NCBI GenBank assembly: GCA_037951165.1 | Contig: JBBDHG010000112.1 | Coordinates: 4,218,501-4,282,500 of the forward strand | Direction of reading: 5' to 3' | DNA from: Lophius americanus | Taxonomy: Eukaryota > Chordata > Actinopteri > Lophiiformes > Lophiidae | DNA length: 64,000 bases | Part shown: in pieces, positions 1 to 13,255 of the stretch | How the letters are laid out: each line of letters starts with the position of its first letter | Position numbering within the stretch: the stretch's first letter is position 1 | Program-made: the position numbers and the translations under genes | The notes under the pieces: model-generated | Databases searched by the model: none | Seen by the model: the letters and a program-made list of their open reading frames with translations, nothing else | What the model was told of the DNA's origin: nothing

Positions 1-560
1 CCTTGCCGTGGTGCGGTTAGAGAGACTGCAGAACTAAAGAGCCGGTACTGTTTGGAGGTAGATGGGAGGGAGGGCGCCGTAAGACAGGACAGGAGCAGGA
101 AAGATGGAAGAAAGGGAGAGAGACAGCAATGCATTGAAGAGGAGAAGCTGGAAGAGCTTGAGGCTGCACTGTGTGGGAGAGGAGATGACAGGAGTAGAAG
201 GAGGTGGGTTTGTTCTCTCTCTCTCTCTCTTTCTCCCAAGAACAACAGAGGCTCCTGTCTAGCCAGAATGAGGATGCTCTTAATCCTGCTTCGCTCGTCT
301 CTGCTGCGGCCAACTCCACTGATTCATGCTGTTGGCTCGGAAGCACAGAAGGGCAACGATGCACACACAAGTCAGCAAATGCACACTAGTACCTCCAGAG
401 GAAGGTGCACCCTACTGTACAAAAATACAGAAGACGCCCAGAAAGAATAGAGCATACGTCGAGAAACCGGCGAATTCAGTCTGCAAACAGATTGACAATT
501 TATGTTTTTATTCAAGACTTACAGTCCGCATTTCAAATTCTATAGAAATCTAAAGGTGAG
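1..560. other. Purine-rich segment without recognised gene
   Basis: The first 200 bases are rich in G and A on the plus strand and are followed by a short (CT)n tract at about 213-232. Antiparallel open frames of 117 codons (minus) and 132 codons (plus) overlap here. Both are low in complexity, rich in Arg/Glu or Ser/Leu, and match no family I know. A GTGGGT stretch near 201 could serve as a splice donor after a 5' UTR exon, but nothing else supports one. Confidence 0.3.
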
Positions 561-2290
561 ATGGGTTCCCCATATTATAGTTAGAATTACCATAGTCATG
601 TGATCACGTGATTCATGCTCTACTGGTCTCAGAGGATGACTCATCCATTCAATTCAAGCAGGTGTATATTTCTAATTATATTATGTATATTATATTATAA
701 TAATATATGTTATATTTTAAGTAATTTTTGATCAGATTTTTTAGATTTGATACAAACATGTTTTTTGTTTTTTCGACTAAATCCTAAAGCCTGTTATAGC
801 AATAAGATTAGGAGTTAGGAAGATGGGTCACCTATAAAAAAAGCCAGATATACAGAAAGTTTAAGCTAGCAAGGTTTTATACAATCACTTTAACTCACCA
901 AATAGGAACACACAAACATATACAGACACACAAAAAAACCCACAACAGCCAGGTGTGTGAGTTTAAACCCATCTGATTTCATTAGGCTGATCGGTTCAAT
1001 GGCGCAGATAGCCGCTGATTGGGCGTCACAACATTGGCAGCGAGGAAGAACAACTGCTTCCCTTGGATGCCCGTCGCCACCGACCATTCAATCGCAATTA
1101 TATCCACCATATTAGCAGATTAGCAGGCAAGCTGACCCCAGCGTGGAGCAGAGCCAAGAAAGAACCCAGGCGAGTTACAAGGCAGGTGTTATAATCCACC
1201 TCCATCCGCTGCCTGCACCCTCCACCCACACAGCCGGCATGGGCTGCTGGCTTACAGCTGTAGCAGTAGCATGCGGCGAATCATTAATGATACATGGCAG
1301 AGGGGTCCCAAGTCCCTTTATCAACTAATTGTGATGCGTGAGGGCAGCACACTGCCAGTTCTCTGGTTTATTTAATTGCATGGGGGAGTAGCGACCACCT
1401 CTACCAAACATACAGACATGTACAACTTCGTATTCCCCGCAATTAGTCGGGACGTTTTAACAAACGCAAAAGTGGTGAATACACCAGATTCAGCGGGGCA
1501 TCGTTGTTTTTATAAATCTAGTCGATGAGTAAGGGTCAGTGGGTGCTTTATGTCGCATTATGTGTGTGTAATGTCTCGGCAAAATAAAGGAAGGGGATTT
1601 ATCTGCACATCTCCACAGATTAAATGACAAACCTTTGCTCTGTTGTTGCATCTGTTTTGTCACAGCAGCCACATTTCAACTTTGAAGATATCTTTACCTG
1701 ATCTTTCAGAGTAAAAATAATCAAAGTGTTACTATTCATAGAAAGACAGTCCCTTCAGAAGGAAGCTTTAAAGGTTTGGTTGACTCATATCCAAATAAGC
1801 TGGCACCCAGGATTCTTAAAGTAGATAAACGTATTTGTTGCTGTAAACAGTCATGTTTAATCCAATCATGTTTAAGCACTGTGCTGGTGATCATTGTTTA
1901 AGTCAAACGCCCTGGTATATCTCATTTTCATTGCCATTCTTTTTTTCTTGGAGATGTGTCCAAAAATACTTCCAGCCATAACATTGTGACTCCTGTGTTT
2001 GGCAGTTGCACCATTGTCCTAGCGCCTTGTATGCATATGAAATTATTCTATATCCCATTTTGATAATGTTTGCTATTCACTAGCTTCCTGTCTTGTCTTT
2101 CAACACTTGTCTCATTGTGTTCCTGTCTCATCGTCCTTTCCCACCTTAGGGTGCATTCAGAAGGTCACAAAAAAGCACACAGATTTCTTGCATTATTTTT
2201 CCTGACTAACTTATGATGTAGCACAAGTTCAACCTGATGATGTCATTCATGTTCCTCATATATTTAAACAATCTAAATAAGAAGGAAGGA
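561..2290. other. Unique non-coding sequence
   Basis: AT-rich sequence with no recognised gene or repeat. The part around 960-1340 has a more balanced base composition and could be constrained non-coding sequence. From 660 to 720 it is an imperfect run of A and T. Confidence 0.4.
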
Positions 2291-2291
2291 A

Positions 2292-2530
2292 CCAGGCATG
2301 AGGAGTCTTGAGGAGATCTAGCTTATGTATGACTTTTTGTATGATTTTTTTCCTAATAGATCATATTTTATTCAATAGGGGTAGTTTTGTTTTTTTGTTT
2401 TTTAATAAAAAACGCTGAATTTTCAAACATAAATAATTTTGGGGGTTCAATTAAGGGAATTGCTTGTACAACACTCAGGATTGGGGTCTTTTCAGGGACC
2501 CTTGCAATCAGGGGTGATGGCGTAGGCTTC
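2292..2530 (+). mobile_element. Rolling-circle-like family, copy 1 (3' part)
   Basis: This is the 3' half of the dispersed family seen at 48832-49315. It begins in the block resembling gactcaaggagatctat, continues through catattttattcaataggggtag, then shares the block beginning ttcaattaagggaattgctt and the inverted-repeat block ggtcttttcaggga. The 3' hairpin is degraded, and the copy ends around gtaggcttcg, where other copies end in CTAG. The 5' part is missing. The alignment was made by eye. Confidence 0.65.
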
Positions 2531-5500
2531 GTTTTTTAAATTAAGGTGCGTTCATACCTGCCACATTTGGCTTGGACTTCTTTTGGATGGTGATAAATGT
2601 GAAACCTCCCCTGGACTAAGGTCTGGTCAGATAGTGATATGGTCTGCTGAAGAAATCAAAAGCAACCTGAAATAAAAACACATAAAAACACTAAAATATT
2701 TAATTCATTTCATTTTCTGAGACTCCATGTTCTTGTGCTTGAAACTTTTCAGTGTGAAACCACGACTGAACGGATCAAACACACCACCATCCTTGGTTTG
2801 GGTGCTTAGCTTCGAAAGAACCCTGAGAGTGTTCTAATTCAATACATTCTGACGTTTGTCTGGTGTTACAAGGATTCAGGGAAAGCCTATAAAGTCAAGT
2901 AATTAAGCTGTCTCTGTTTAATTAAGGCAGAATCTATTTTCATTCTTTTTTGTAACAATGTTTCGAGATTCCCAAGAGAAAAAAGCCTGATAGGGAAAAT
3001 AACATAATGAACAGGCGCATACTATGAGAGTGTCTTCAACTTGGGGTAACACAGATTTAAATAGGTTCTCCTCTCTATTAATATTAAGGGGCCTTAATTA
3101 GCAGGCGTTTCCTCAGATTAACTAACGTTACTTCAAATTCCGCAAGCACCATGCCTCAAACTATACAAAAACACACATGAATTCCTTTTAAGATAAAAAT
3201 AACAGTTAAATATAATTACTTTTCCCTTTGTATGAAGTACTTAGACGGTCTCTTTCAACGCCATAAAGAGATGATTTCATAAAATAGACTTGAAGACAAT
3301 GGTTATTATTGTCTCGCTCGCTTTTAGAACCCATTTAAAGCTTCCCTAAAAACAACAGCTGAAAAAACAAACTCAGAAACTGTCTTCGCTCCTTAAACCT
3401 TGATTCCAGTTGGGCATGCCTCTTAGAATATCAGATTCTCCTTCCTCTCCGCCATAGAGACTCTATCTAACATCCAAGCGGTACCATTAAAACATATTTG
3501 AGAGGACTATTATAGCCTCTGAGCGGAGGTTCATATCACACACCAAAATGTGATATACCCCTCACCAAAGGAAAAGAGAAGAATGTGACATGAAAGAGAG
3601 ACAGTGGGTGTGCTTTATGTCCTGTGGCTACCATGTATTATATTTCTATTGTGAAGAGCCAACATGGGCTTAATACAATATATGTAATTTAATATAGTAT
3701 ATTATGACTGATGTATCAAACGGAGGGTAAAGGCCACAGTACAAAATTTGGACAAAACATTTAATGTCCATTTTCTGCAACCATTTTAAAAGAATAATGT
3801 CCAAGTTGAAATGTTTAAAATATAATATCATGTCACTATACAATATAAATGAAAAGAAATGTGCCCAAGATGTAGGTATTTTCATGTTAGTGTAAGCATC
3901 TGCACAGCATCAACAAATCTAATCCAATTCTATTTCTCCCATCAGCTCCACTCTCCCCTTTAACTTAAATTCATTGTCTCTTCTTCCTCCCTCCTATTCT
4001 GCTTTCTTCATCTCTCTGGTCTTTGGCCATACCCAATATTTTTTGCCCCTCTCCCTCTGCCTCACCATTCTCATCTTTTCCTTTCCTTTCACTTACTTAG
4101 ATGGCACCTCGTGGGGTATCTACTATAGGCATGAGCCGGCCAGAATCCAATTTTACTCATTTTCTGAAATTGTAAGAAACCTTCCACTCAATTTTCTCCT
4201 TCTGACCTTTTCATACAGGGGGGCCATCTATGTTGTCACCCTGTGACTCCTCAGTGTGGACCGATCGCTGCCAGTTTCACGGATCAAAGCATCTTGACTG
4301 ACATTAATAAATAATACTATGAGATAGAGCACACGGCCACCCGTATTTCAGAGGAATGGTGTTAAGTTAGACAGCTGCCTATAACTCACCCCAATGACAG
4401 AATCAATTAGATGTCACTAATTATAAATCTTACATGTTGTGCTGGGGAAATTTGATAAGCTCATTGTTTTGAGAAGTAATGGAGCAGATCTATTGCAAAG
4501 CCCCATGGAAAACCTATAACTGTTAATATTTAATGCTGACCACATTACAAGACACAAAGTCAAGTCGAAAGCCACACAACTACACTGCAGCCCATCACCA
4601 ATACATCAGTTTCAATCAACCCAGAATCAGAAAATCCACTATTCTGGTGTGATTCTTTTTCCAGTAAGTCAGCCCTCTAGATTTGAAAAGACAGTGGGTG
4701 CAGTGAAGCGTTTCGGAAGCAAGAAGCCTTTTCGTTGGGCAGAAAACCCACACCGGGTCCTCCCAAGCCTGCTGGCCATGAAAGAAGCCGGCTGCCTTTA
4801 TAGATGCCCACGCTGAGCTGATGGGGTCTGACACTGGTTAGCTGTTGACCACCTCCCACCCAGCTCTGCTTGCCTCTCTGACATCCACTAACCCCCAAAA
4901 ATGCACTTGAGTATGGGTGCCCCATTCTGAGCCAGTATGGCTGACATGTGAAAGAAGCCAGATGCCTCCGCAAAAAAGAACAGTGGCATGGCTTGAACTT
5001 CTCCTTTCACATCCAGGCGATCGGCAGGCGAGCCACTGACGGCAGCCAAGATCCAAGGTGACGGGCGGCTGGGACAATGTCCCAGTGGTGAGTTCATAAA
5101 CGCTGTGTTTTGTGGTTGCTGCCTACCCCAGGACATGAATGTAATTAGAGCACAGTTGAAAGGTCAGGCTGCACTTTTGAGTGCCAGAGAACACTGCGAG
5201 GGCCTAACGTACCGTAGAGGCAGAGATTGACTTGTGCCTTTTTCTCCACTTTCGACCGGCACATCAGGGGAACCAGTGTGCACAAGCCTTTGACACATTG
5301 TCGGTTGAAAAGAAAAACATTTTTCATGAAAACACGCCGCAGAAGATGTCTAAATGAATATTTATGATCAGAAAGTAAAAATTTAAACATATCAAACTCA
5401 TAAATGTTAAAAGTATTAATATTATCCCTGGTTGCGAGGAAACTGATTAGTTTAATAAGCATTTCTTAGTCATGTGATATGTTAACATAAAATTCTGCCA

Positions 5501-6101
5501 AATTTATTGTTGGGGTCTGCTACTTCTTTAGTACTTTAATACCTGATAAATTAAAAATCTGAAGGACATGTGAGTAGCACACTGTAGTTAATGTATTTTT
5601 TTATTAGCGTCTGCCTTAGCCCTATGTATTTGAATCCACTGGTAGTCTCACGTGTAAATAATGCACGTCGTATCTCTGCAAAAACACTGTTTTGATGATA
5701 GGAAGGTGTCAGACAGTGAAAGACTAGAAGTTCTGTTCTTTTCATCTATAATGGACCGTATTTTTCCTGAATGGCAGATCCGTCTGGTCTGCAGAGAAGT
5801 CGGGCAGAAGTGTAATGCTGGAGCAACAACTCTCATTCTGGTGGTTAATGTGCTTCTTCATCAGGCGCTTTGTCGCTGAGGTAACCTTAGAGGCACCTGT
5901 GAAAATGATCAGTCAAGTTCTTTGACGTGAAGCCTATCTTTACTGTGGGAGAAGAAGTGCAGCTGGACTGGACAGCTTTTCATAGACTGCCACAACTTGG
6001 ATCTTACAGTGTACAGCTTAACCCTGATAGCCAATTTCAAATACTCATAAGTCTTGCTTAATGGTGTTAGCCTCTAGTAGGACAGTATAGATGCTCCTCC
6101 C
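2531..6101. other. Unique non-coding sequence
   Basis: No gene or classified repeat recognised. The stretch 4600-5150 has a more even composition and three overlapping minus-strand open frames of 72-98 codons. None resembles a known protein. It contains a diverged short direct repeat (4774-4797 and 4944-4966, sharing gaaagaagcc and tgcct). The stretch 4255-4530 is rich in TAAT cores and could be a conserved non-coding element. Confidence 0.4.
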
Positions 6102-6133
<32 letters not shown>

Positions 6134-6134
6134 T
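6102..6134. repeat. (GT)n microsatellite
   Basis: A run of GT dinucleotides with one interruption (gtttgt). The open frame that starts with alternating Cys-Val codons here is a by-product of the repeat. Confidence 0.93.
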
Positions 6135-6326
6135 CACCTTCCATCTTTTCCTGAGGCTATATTGAATTATGTCTCTGTCAGGTCCCTAAGCCCCCAATAT
6201 TTCCTCTACTGTGCAGCAGCTCTACATTCAGTATCAAATTCTCCTCATGCTGGCACTTTGTGCATCCCCCTGGCCCCTCAGATCTTTATCCCAGCATCCC
6301 CTTCCCTGGCCTGTGGACAATGCTGA

Positions 6327-6355
6327 ATTCATGCTAGGGTCAGACTAGCATGAAT
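6327..6355. repeat. Perfect 11-bp inverted repeat, 7-nt loop
   Basis: The arm attcatgctag (6327-6337) is followed by the loop ggtcaga and the exact reverse complement ctagcatgaat (6345-6355). It lies in otherwise unique sequence with no transposon ends nearby. Confidence 0.85.
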
Positions 6356-9300
6356 GGAGAATAAAGATTCGGTACAAAATCCCAGTTTGAGAGGATTTTA
6401 AATAATGCTCAGACCAAAAAAAAGAAAACATTCATTTTCAAGCTCATTAGATAAAAAATTAAGGTGCAATAGTCTTAATTACTAGAACTGCTAATTTGCC
6501 ATATGAACATATGTATAAGTTCCCATTGTGCACTGAGAAATTGGAGTGTGTGAAATGGCGTTAGTGAATGAAGATATGGATCCCAGTCTTGCTTTGCTCC
6601 ATAGACCCCAGTCTGAATCATCAATTGTGGAGTAGCGGGGAAAATGGGCCCAATTGCTCTATTTTCTCAAATGAGGCGATTAGCAGGGCTGTCTGAATGG
6701 AGATCAGGCTTAGCTTAGAGTGAGAGACAGAGGGCTCTGTGCACCTCCATTGATTCCTTTTAGCAGAGAAGCATCAAGGGCTCCTGCGAAAATTGATCAC
6801 GGCAGAGAGCCACCTTCGATATCGATAGCAGTAAACTTGGAGACTCCCTTACACCAAAGGGAGTCAACATGGGAAAATAGCTGGAGCTGTGAAGACAATC
6901 TGGCTGCCAATGCAACTGTATTGGCCATGGGGGAACTAGCTAGCAGGAGGGGAAAGTTGCAGGCCAGACTGCGTCCTTTGGGGAGTTTGCTTCTCCTGCA
7001 AGGTCAGTCACTCAAGTGGTTGATGAAACTGAGCAAATCAAAGCACTACATCTGAGGGCTCTCTCTGAGAAGAAAAAAGTGTGTCTGCAGCCCACGCTGA
7101 CAAGACGGATGATCAGAGATGTAGGAGCTCATATTAATGCTGCTAATTAACACCGAACATATTTCAAACTACAAACGAAAGTGTGTGTGTGCGTGTGTGT
7201 GTGTCTGAAATTTCTAAATCTCCATCTGAACCAGTGGAGGCAACATCCTGCTGGTTAGAACGTCGTTATACCACACTGCAAGAAGTTATGTTTCTTTAAA
7301 TATTCATACTGATCATCTTTTGCAATGTTTGTGTGTGCAGATTTTTCAGTGAAGTATTTTCCAGTGAAAACCAGATAGAAATTCTACTACTTTATGTTGG
7401 TAAGGAAGGAAAGTACATTATTAAACTCCCTGAATTATTAAAATTAGGAATTAGTGTTGAAAATATTTTTTGGGAGAAAAGAATCAGCTGACATGAAATG
7501 ATTGACAATGAAATGACATAATTATTTTGGTTTTAAGTGTACAAAAAACACATAGATATTGTAGTTTGTTTATCTTTCAATGTCATTTTCAAGGATTCTT
7601 TGTTTTCATCTCAGTGGAATACTGAAGACTGATTGATTATAGTCTATAATAACTCCAGCCAAAAAGGTTTGTTGTTTTCATATCCCGTAACCACATCAGG
7701 ACACCTGCAGGTACACATCTTTCAGCGGAGTTTCACAGACGTCAAAGATTTGCCTCCTAAACATAACATTAAACAAAAGCAGTTATCATAACCTTGCTCA
7801 AAGACCGTTGTCTGCGCACAAGTATAGTTTTATGAATCCATTTTCCTGACACTGTCTTTCAGAAGTGATTCAGTCAGAAAAGACATTTGGCTCAGGAAAA
7901 TGGATGTGCCAAACTCGGGGGTCATAGCGAGACTTTAGAGGGCATCAGGAATGACACAACCCAATGAGCTAAGTTGCTCAAGCGAGTCCAACCTGTCTTG
8001 ACTGCAGATGGGCCAATTAGGAGATGATGAAAAGCTGTGGGCCTGAACCGCATCTTTGAATCTGGCTGGATTTTTTTGAGGTAGGAGAACACCTGCTATC
8101 CAATTTTACATCACAATAAATGTAGCAGATCTCCGGACACAGGAGTGTCGGGGAGGAGACAGGACCACGCCAGACTCTGGAGAAGGAAAACACCTAAATG
8201 TAAACCAAGAAAGCTAAAGGTAATATGCAATCGGTCTCTAAATAACAGGTCTGGGAAGTCTGTTGAACATAGGGAACATTCCAATGTGTATTAAGTAAAT
8301 GTTAGTCCTTTCCTGAGTGATAAATTTTAAGCTAAATTGGAAGACCTAGAATGGTAGAACTCTCGAGAGCACTGACAACATGTCTGGGTCATAATGACCC
8401 ATGAAAGCTCCTTGATATTGGTAAGAGCTGGATACTGATGAGTGGGAAACGGCGCTTAAGAGTTTGAAGAAAAAGTGGTTTCCTTTCACTTACTCTTGTC
8501 TTCTACTTTTCCAAACCCTTTTTTTTGGCTGGCAGATCATCCTTCTTGCTCAATTTTCTCTATATCTCACCTTTGAGCGGCTCCTGCTATTTTTCATGGT
8601 GGTTTTAGTGTTGCTGGGGAGAGTCTCAGCACTTCATAAATCCTTGTCTATGTTGTCTCATTTGTTATACTTTTAGCTTTATGGTGTTCCCTCTTCCCAT
8701 GTTGGCAGACTAAGACCTGATCCCCGGAGGCAACTGGGAGCTGGAGGTAACTCCTACGGCCGTCTCCTTAACAGTTACAGCATGTGTGGCACGGAGCCAC
8801 GGAGCCACGGGACGCCTACGTGGTCTTTTTATAAATACAATCAAATAGGAGGACTAAGTTGAAAATAATATATGGCTGACTCGTCCTTTGAACTCTTTAC
8901 TATTATTCCAGTGCATACCCAACACGCAGGACTTTCCATTTTATGATGTGTATCTAACCCGGGCCTCGATCACATTAATAACGCTCCTCTTCTCTCTTTC
9001 CAGCCAACCGTCTGGCAAACACTCTCCCAGAACGAGCAATTAACCTCGTATGTTAATCTGACGCCAGTTTCACCTTGAAACTGTTAGCATGATTACAATT
9101 TATTGACAAATAAACAGTATAATCATTCAGTCCAACAGCAGATGCATATGCACTCAGAGGGCTGTCCGAGCTAAAGGTAGAGTCCACGTAATATTGAACA
9201 TTCAACCACATGCTGAAAGGATTTAAAAAGGCCACTTGTCTGTAATTTATTATGATGAACAAATCAGATGAAGTCCGTATTATGTTGCGACATTAAATGC

Positions 9301-11640
9301 GTGCATATTTATGGTGACTGAAATCACGTTGTACTCTAAGCACTTTGACTGCTGCTATTTCCTCCATAACCGACGTCAATTAAAAATATAGATTTCACCG
9401 ATGGAAAGATGGTCTCACCATAAAACTGTAGAAAAATGCGACTGCTTTTGAAAATTCCCTCAAAAGGTTAAAAAGTTAATCAAAATGCTTCACATCAACC
9501 AAAGCCAATATGTGCTCCAGCTCGTGTGTGAAGGACCGCACGTTGGGCGTAACTAAGTTTTGGCTCTTCTGTTTTAAAACAACGATAACAATCCCAAAAA
9601 CTACTTGAAAATGTGCTTTTAAAAAAAGTCTTTAAGTGAGAGATGAACAAGGTCTGAGTTAGTAATTGTTAAGGTAATTTAGTTTTCCGTTATGTGTTGA
9701 ATCTCTTTTTCTCACACATACACAACATTCCTACTCTTCCTGTTCACAAATGTGATCTTTACTATTAAAAAGTGCTTTTCTCAAAACAGTTAGATAGGAG
9801 ATGAGAAGAGTAGGAGGAGTTTTTCTTCAGCCAAGAGGCCGAGTTTGTTAAAAAAAGAACAACCTAAAAGAATAATCAAACATTACGGAATGTATTTTTA
9901 CTAATCACAATAGAAGTTGTTGTTCTACGATACAAAAACAGATACACCTGTTCAGGGTCACATGCGTAAAAATAACCACAAAAAAATGATAAAAATGCAT
10001 CATACTAGTTATTTTTGCGTTATTAGAGCGTACCAAAGCATTACATAAAATGAATCACCATATATTCAGACATGCATTTTATAGTTTAAATCAACATTAT
10101 TTTAGAAATTCATACCAAATTTTTTGAACTCTTGTTTCCATAAAAATCAAGAATCAATATCAAAAACTTTTATAACGTAAGTTTAAATACACATGCCAGA
10201 AAAATATTTAATTTATATTGAATAATAGATTTTAAAAAAAGTTTATATTTTCACAGTAATTATTGTCTTTTCTTCAAATTATCTGGCAAAACAAAAGATA
10301 AAAAAAGTTCAGTGTCATCATTTAGGGTATTTTAGTGTATCTACTACTGTAAAATATAATTTTTAATTCTAGGGTCTTTTAATGTTGCTAAATTTTAACT
10401 GTTATATCTACAAACATTCTAACAGCGTGGAAAATGGCCTATCTTTAACTCCAAGTCCAACTTGTTCCCACTCTGCTGATGAATGTTTGCATTAAATAGT
10501 CTTTAGTTTGGATAACAGTCCTCCGGCTGGCAAAAGTTCTGATGGCAGTTTATTCAGTCTGGATCATTTTCATCTCACACCTTACTGTTTGTTTAACTGT
10601 TGCCATTGAGACTAGACTACTACTATATCAGATTTGTTACCGGGGATGTCGCATTGGACTTTTCTCACACTCCAGGGCCTTAGCAGTCTGTCCAGCCTGG
10701 ACACTTGGCAGCGCCAGGCGTCTCATCTCCTCCCTGAGTTGGTCTGTGTCTAGTCAGTCCAGGACCACAAACTGTCCTTACTACCGGAGACCACACTGAC
10801 AGGCAGCGTCTAGTCAGGCCCCATGTCTGTGTGTGTGAGTGTGTGTGTGTATGTGTGTGTTTCAGAGAGAGAGAGATTGAGATTCTATTAAAATGTAATG
10901 GTTCCTGTCATGTTATTTCATGATAGGAACAAAGATACATTGTCAGGGGCAGACAGTTCTCACGTACAAAAACATAAATTTAGAGTCAGTACCATTTTTA
11001 TGCACATACATAAACTCAAACATTTGCAAAAAAAACAATTTAATAGATAGAGACTGAACCCTCTGTTGGACAGGAAACTCAACTGTTGTGGCATCGGCAG
11101 TTGTTTGGAAGTAATTGCGGGAGAACTAGATTGCCAGTTGATAATGTCACTCACCAAGGAAATGCTTTTAGTGGCTTAATTTTACTAAACGGGACAATAA
11201 ACTGTGATTGACATTTGCAGAATAAAACACTACCAACATGCTGTGAGACTGTGCTTAGATAGGATAGATATGAGTTAAAGCTCGATAATTTGATTTAAAA
11301 TATAACAAATCTATGTAAATCACAAACTGGATATGAAAGTGAAACTAATTATGTCCTATTAATCTAATTTATAAAATACTAGAAGAATGAAGTCAGAATC
11401 TGGTAGTGGCCAAATTAAGTATTAAATGAAAACATTTGCTGAAATCACAGATGTGGGATATTTGACCCGTTTTTTTCTCAGATGGTCTGGACTGATAATT
11501 AATGTAGCATATTCTTGTCTCAATATTTAATCTTATGTTATACAAAATGTTTGTATGTGTGCTGATGGTGTTCCATCACCATGTGAATGTTGGTTGGCAG
11601 CTACAGACAGTAGAAGGAGAGCAAGTTCAGGCAGGAGCCA
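6356..11640. other. Unique non-coding sequence with short GT repeats
   Basis: No gene recognised. A 111-codon plus-strand frame at 6720-7055 has no recognisable domain and no convincing coding signature. A short (GT)n lies at 7181-7204. The stretch 8990-9400 looks like undecayed unique sequence with several TAATTA, TTAAT and ATTTAT cores, so it is a candidate conserved non-coding element. The stretch 9900-10420 is very AT-rich. Confidence 0.4.
10827..10876. repeat. (GT)n followed by (GA)n microsatellite
   Basis: Interrupted GT repeats at about 10827-10862 are followed by a short gagagagaga tract. Confidence 0.9.
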
Positions 11641-11644
11641 ACCA

Positions 11645-11890
11645 GGATCATGAGCGCCGAAGAACTGGACTGATTTTGGGAAAGGTCGTTTGTATATTTC
11701 CGACAAGAGGGGGAACTTTAACTCCAAACACTTTTGGGACATAACTTCCTAACTGTTGGTCGAATTTACTCCAAATTTGGTGAATATGAATCGACTCGAG
11801 GATGATCCAACTTTTAAATACCATATTTTACCCTTTTAGTCTATATCTCACTCACTAGGGGGAGCTTTTGCATTTCTGTACATAACTCAA
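11645..11890 (+). mobile_element. Rolling-circle-like family, copy 2 (central part)
   Basis: Shares the central blocks of the family in order: gaactggactgattttggga, the first agggggaac module, cataacttcctaactgttgg, ccaaatttggtgaatatgaa, and the second module actcactagggggagctttt. The 5' end and the 3' hairpin are missing. Several 60-70-codon frames across it are by-products. Confidence 0.68.
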
Positions 11891-12869
11891 TTAACCAGTA
11901 CATTTTTTGCAACTATTTCATCTCATTAACATTACATGCATTTTATAGGGTATATAAAATATTATATAACTCATAGGGTAACACAAAAGGCAGATTAGAG
12001 CAAGAGAATAACACCGTGACCATTCCTGAGTCATGGCCATGTTGAGGAAAAGCTAATATTAAAAGAAAGGAGAAAGCTAGGCCGGTTCACCCCTGGCCAA
12101 CGTGAGGGTGCACTGTAATTGTTCTGTAGTCTAATGTGGTCCTGCCTCTTTACTTCCAGAATATATATTTATCTGCTGAAGTGTGTGATAGCATGTGGCT
12201 ACACACACTATCCTGCGTACTTTACTAACGCTGTTATTTGCTCTATGAAACTACTTCAGACTCACATCCACATTTCCCATATTGTACACCAAGTTCCACT
12301 CAACTAGGGAGTGTTTTTAAAGGCTCACACAGATGTTTTCAGTAATATCTAAGTTTGGACGTTTGCCTAAAGGGACCATCCCTCAAATTACATTCATATT
12401 TTTGTCCTCCTCATTTTCTTTGTCTTAGTGTGAGCTGCCAAGTTTGGGAAGTCGGCTGTACTGATTTATGTCTCCCCTCAAGCATAGGGGAACTTTGTCC
12501 TCCTTGCCCATGGCAAAAGTGCAGAGGAATTACCGTAAAACACCATGAATTGAATAGTTTAATATACAAAGGTTTTTCTTTCTAAAAAAAATTCTGTGCC
12601 AATACACACAAAAGGTGTGGTAGTGTGACAGTAAAATCAGCATACTCAACGGATCGCTTAATGAAACTCTTTTTGGAGTGTTGGTACCATAACACTGATT
12701 AATTTAATTATTGACTCTTTTCCGACTTGAAAAGTAACTAACCAGTGTTACTTTTACACTACACTTGGATGTAGTGTCAAATAGTGTAAATTCAGAGACA
12801 TACCATTGATTCCTATCAAATAATACAAAAACGCCCTTATATTTAATTTGCAAATAAATATGTATCAAC
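11891..12869. other. Unique AT-rich sequence
   Basis: No gene or classified repeat recognised. Open frames of 60-76 codons here have no recognisable content. Confidence 0.4.
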
Positions 12870-13255
12870 CCATCCAACCATGCATCCATCCTGGGGAACT
12901 AGAGGTGGACCCAGGCCAGATAGCCCCTCAAAGAAGTCCACACCAGGGTCTCATCCCAGTTGTTAGTGACTAGAAAACTTCCAAAAAGAGGCCCCATGAA
13001 GGTTCAGATGACTGTATCACAACAGCTGGCTCCCCCTGACGCAGAAGGGCAGCAGATCCACTCCGAGGCTCCTCTGGATGTCTTGGCTCTTCTCTCTAAG
13101 GCAAAGCCCAGCCACTCAAGGAAGTTCATTTCCGCCTCTTGTGTCCACTGCCTCACTGTCAGTCTCTACACAGAGCTTATGATCTGAGGTGAGTAAATTG
13201 CGGGTTTGACCTTATTGGTCAGCTCCCTCTTCACCATGACGGCCCAATGACGGAT
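12870..13255 (+). mobile_element. Abundant teleost interspersed repeat (class not assigned)
   Basis: I recognise the order of phrases in this block from many fish genomic sequences. They include gtctcatcccagttgttagt, agaaaacttccaaa, aactggct followed by cccctgacgc, agcagatccactccgaggct, and a final cagctccctcttcaccatga. It lies in the usual orientation but is clearly decayed. A 75-codon frame at 12960-13187 belongs to the repeat and is not a gene. I cannot say from memory which transposon class it comes from; a LINE-associated segment is possible. Confidence 0.7.

Noticed and set aside
17..450. Antiparallel frames of 117 and 132 codons as genes
   Set aside because: Low-complexity composition, no recognisable domain, overlapping on opposite strands within purine-rich DNA.
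4677..5136. Three overlapping minus frames as a gene with exons
   Set aside because: No domain recognised and no consistent splice signals. The overlap of three frames indicates stop-poor composition, not coding.
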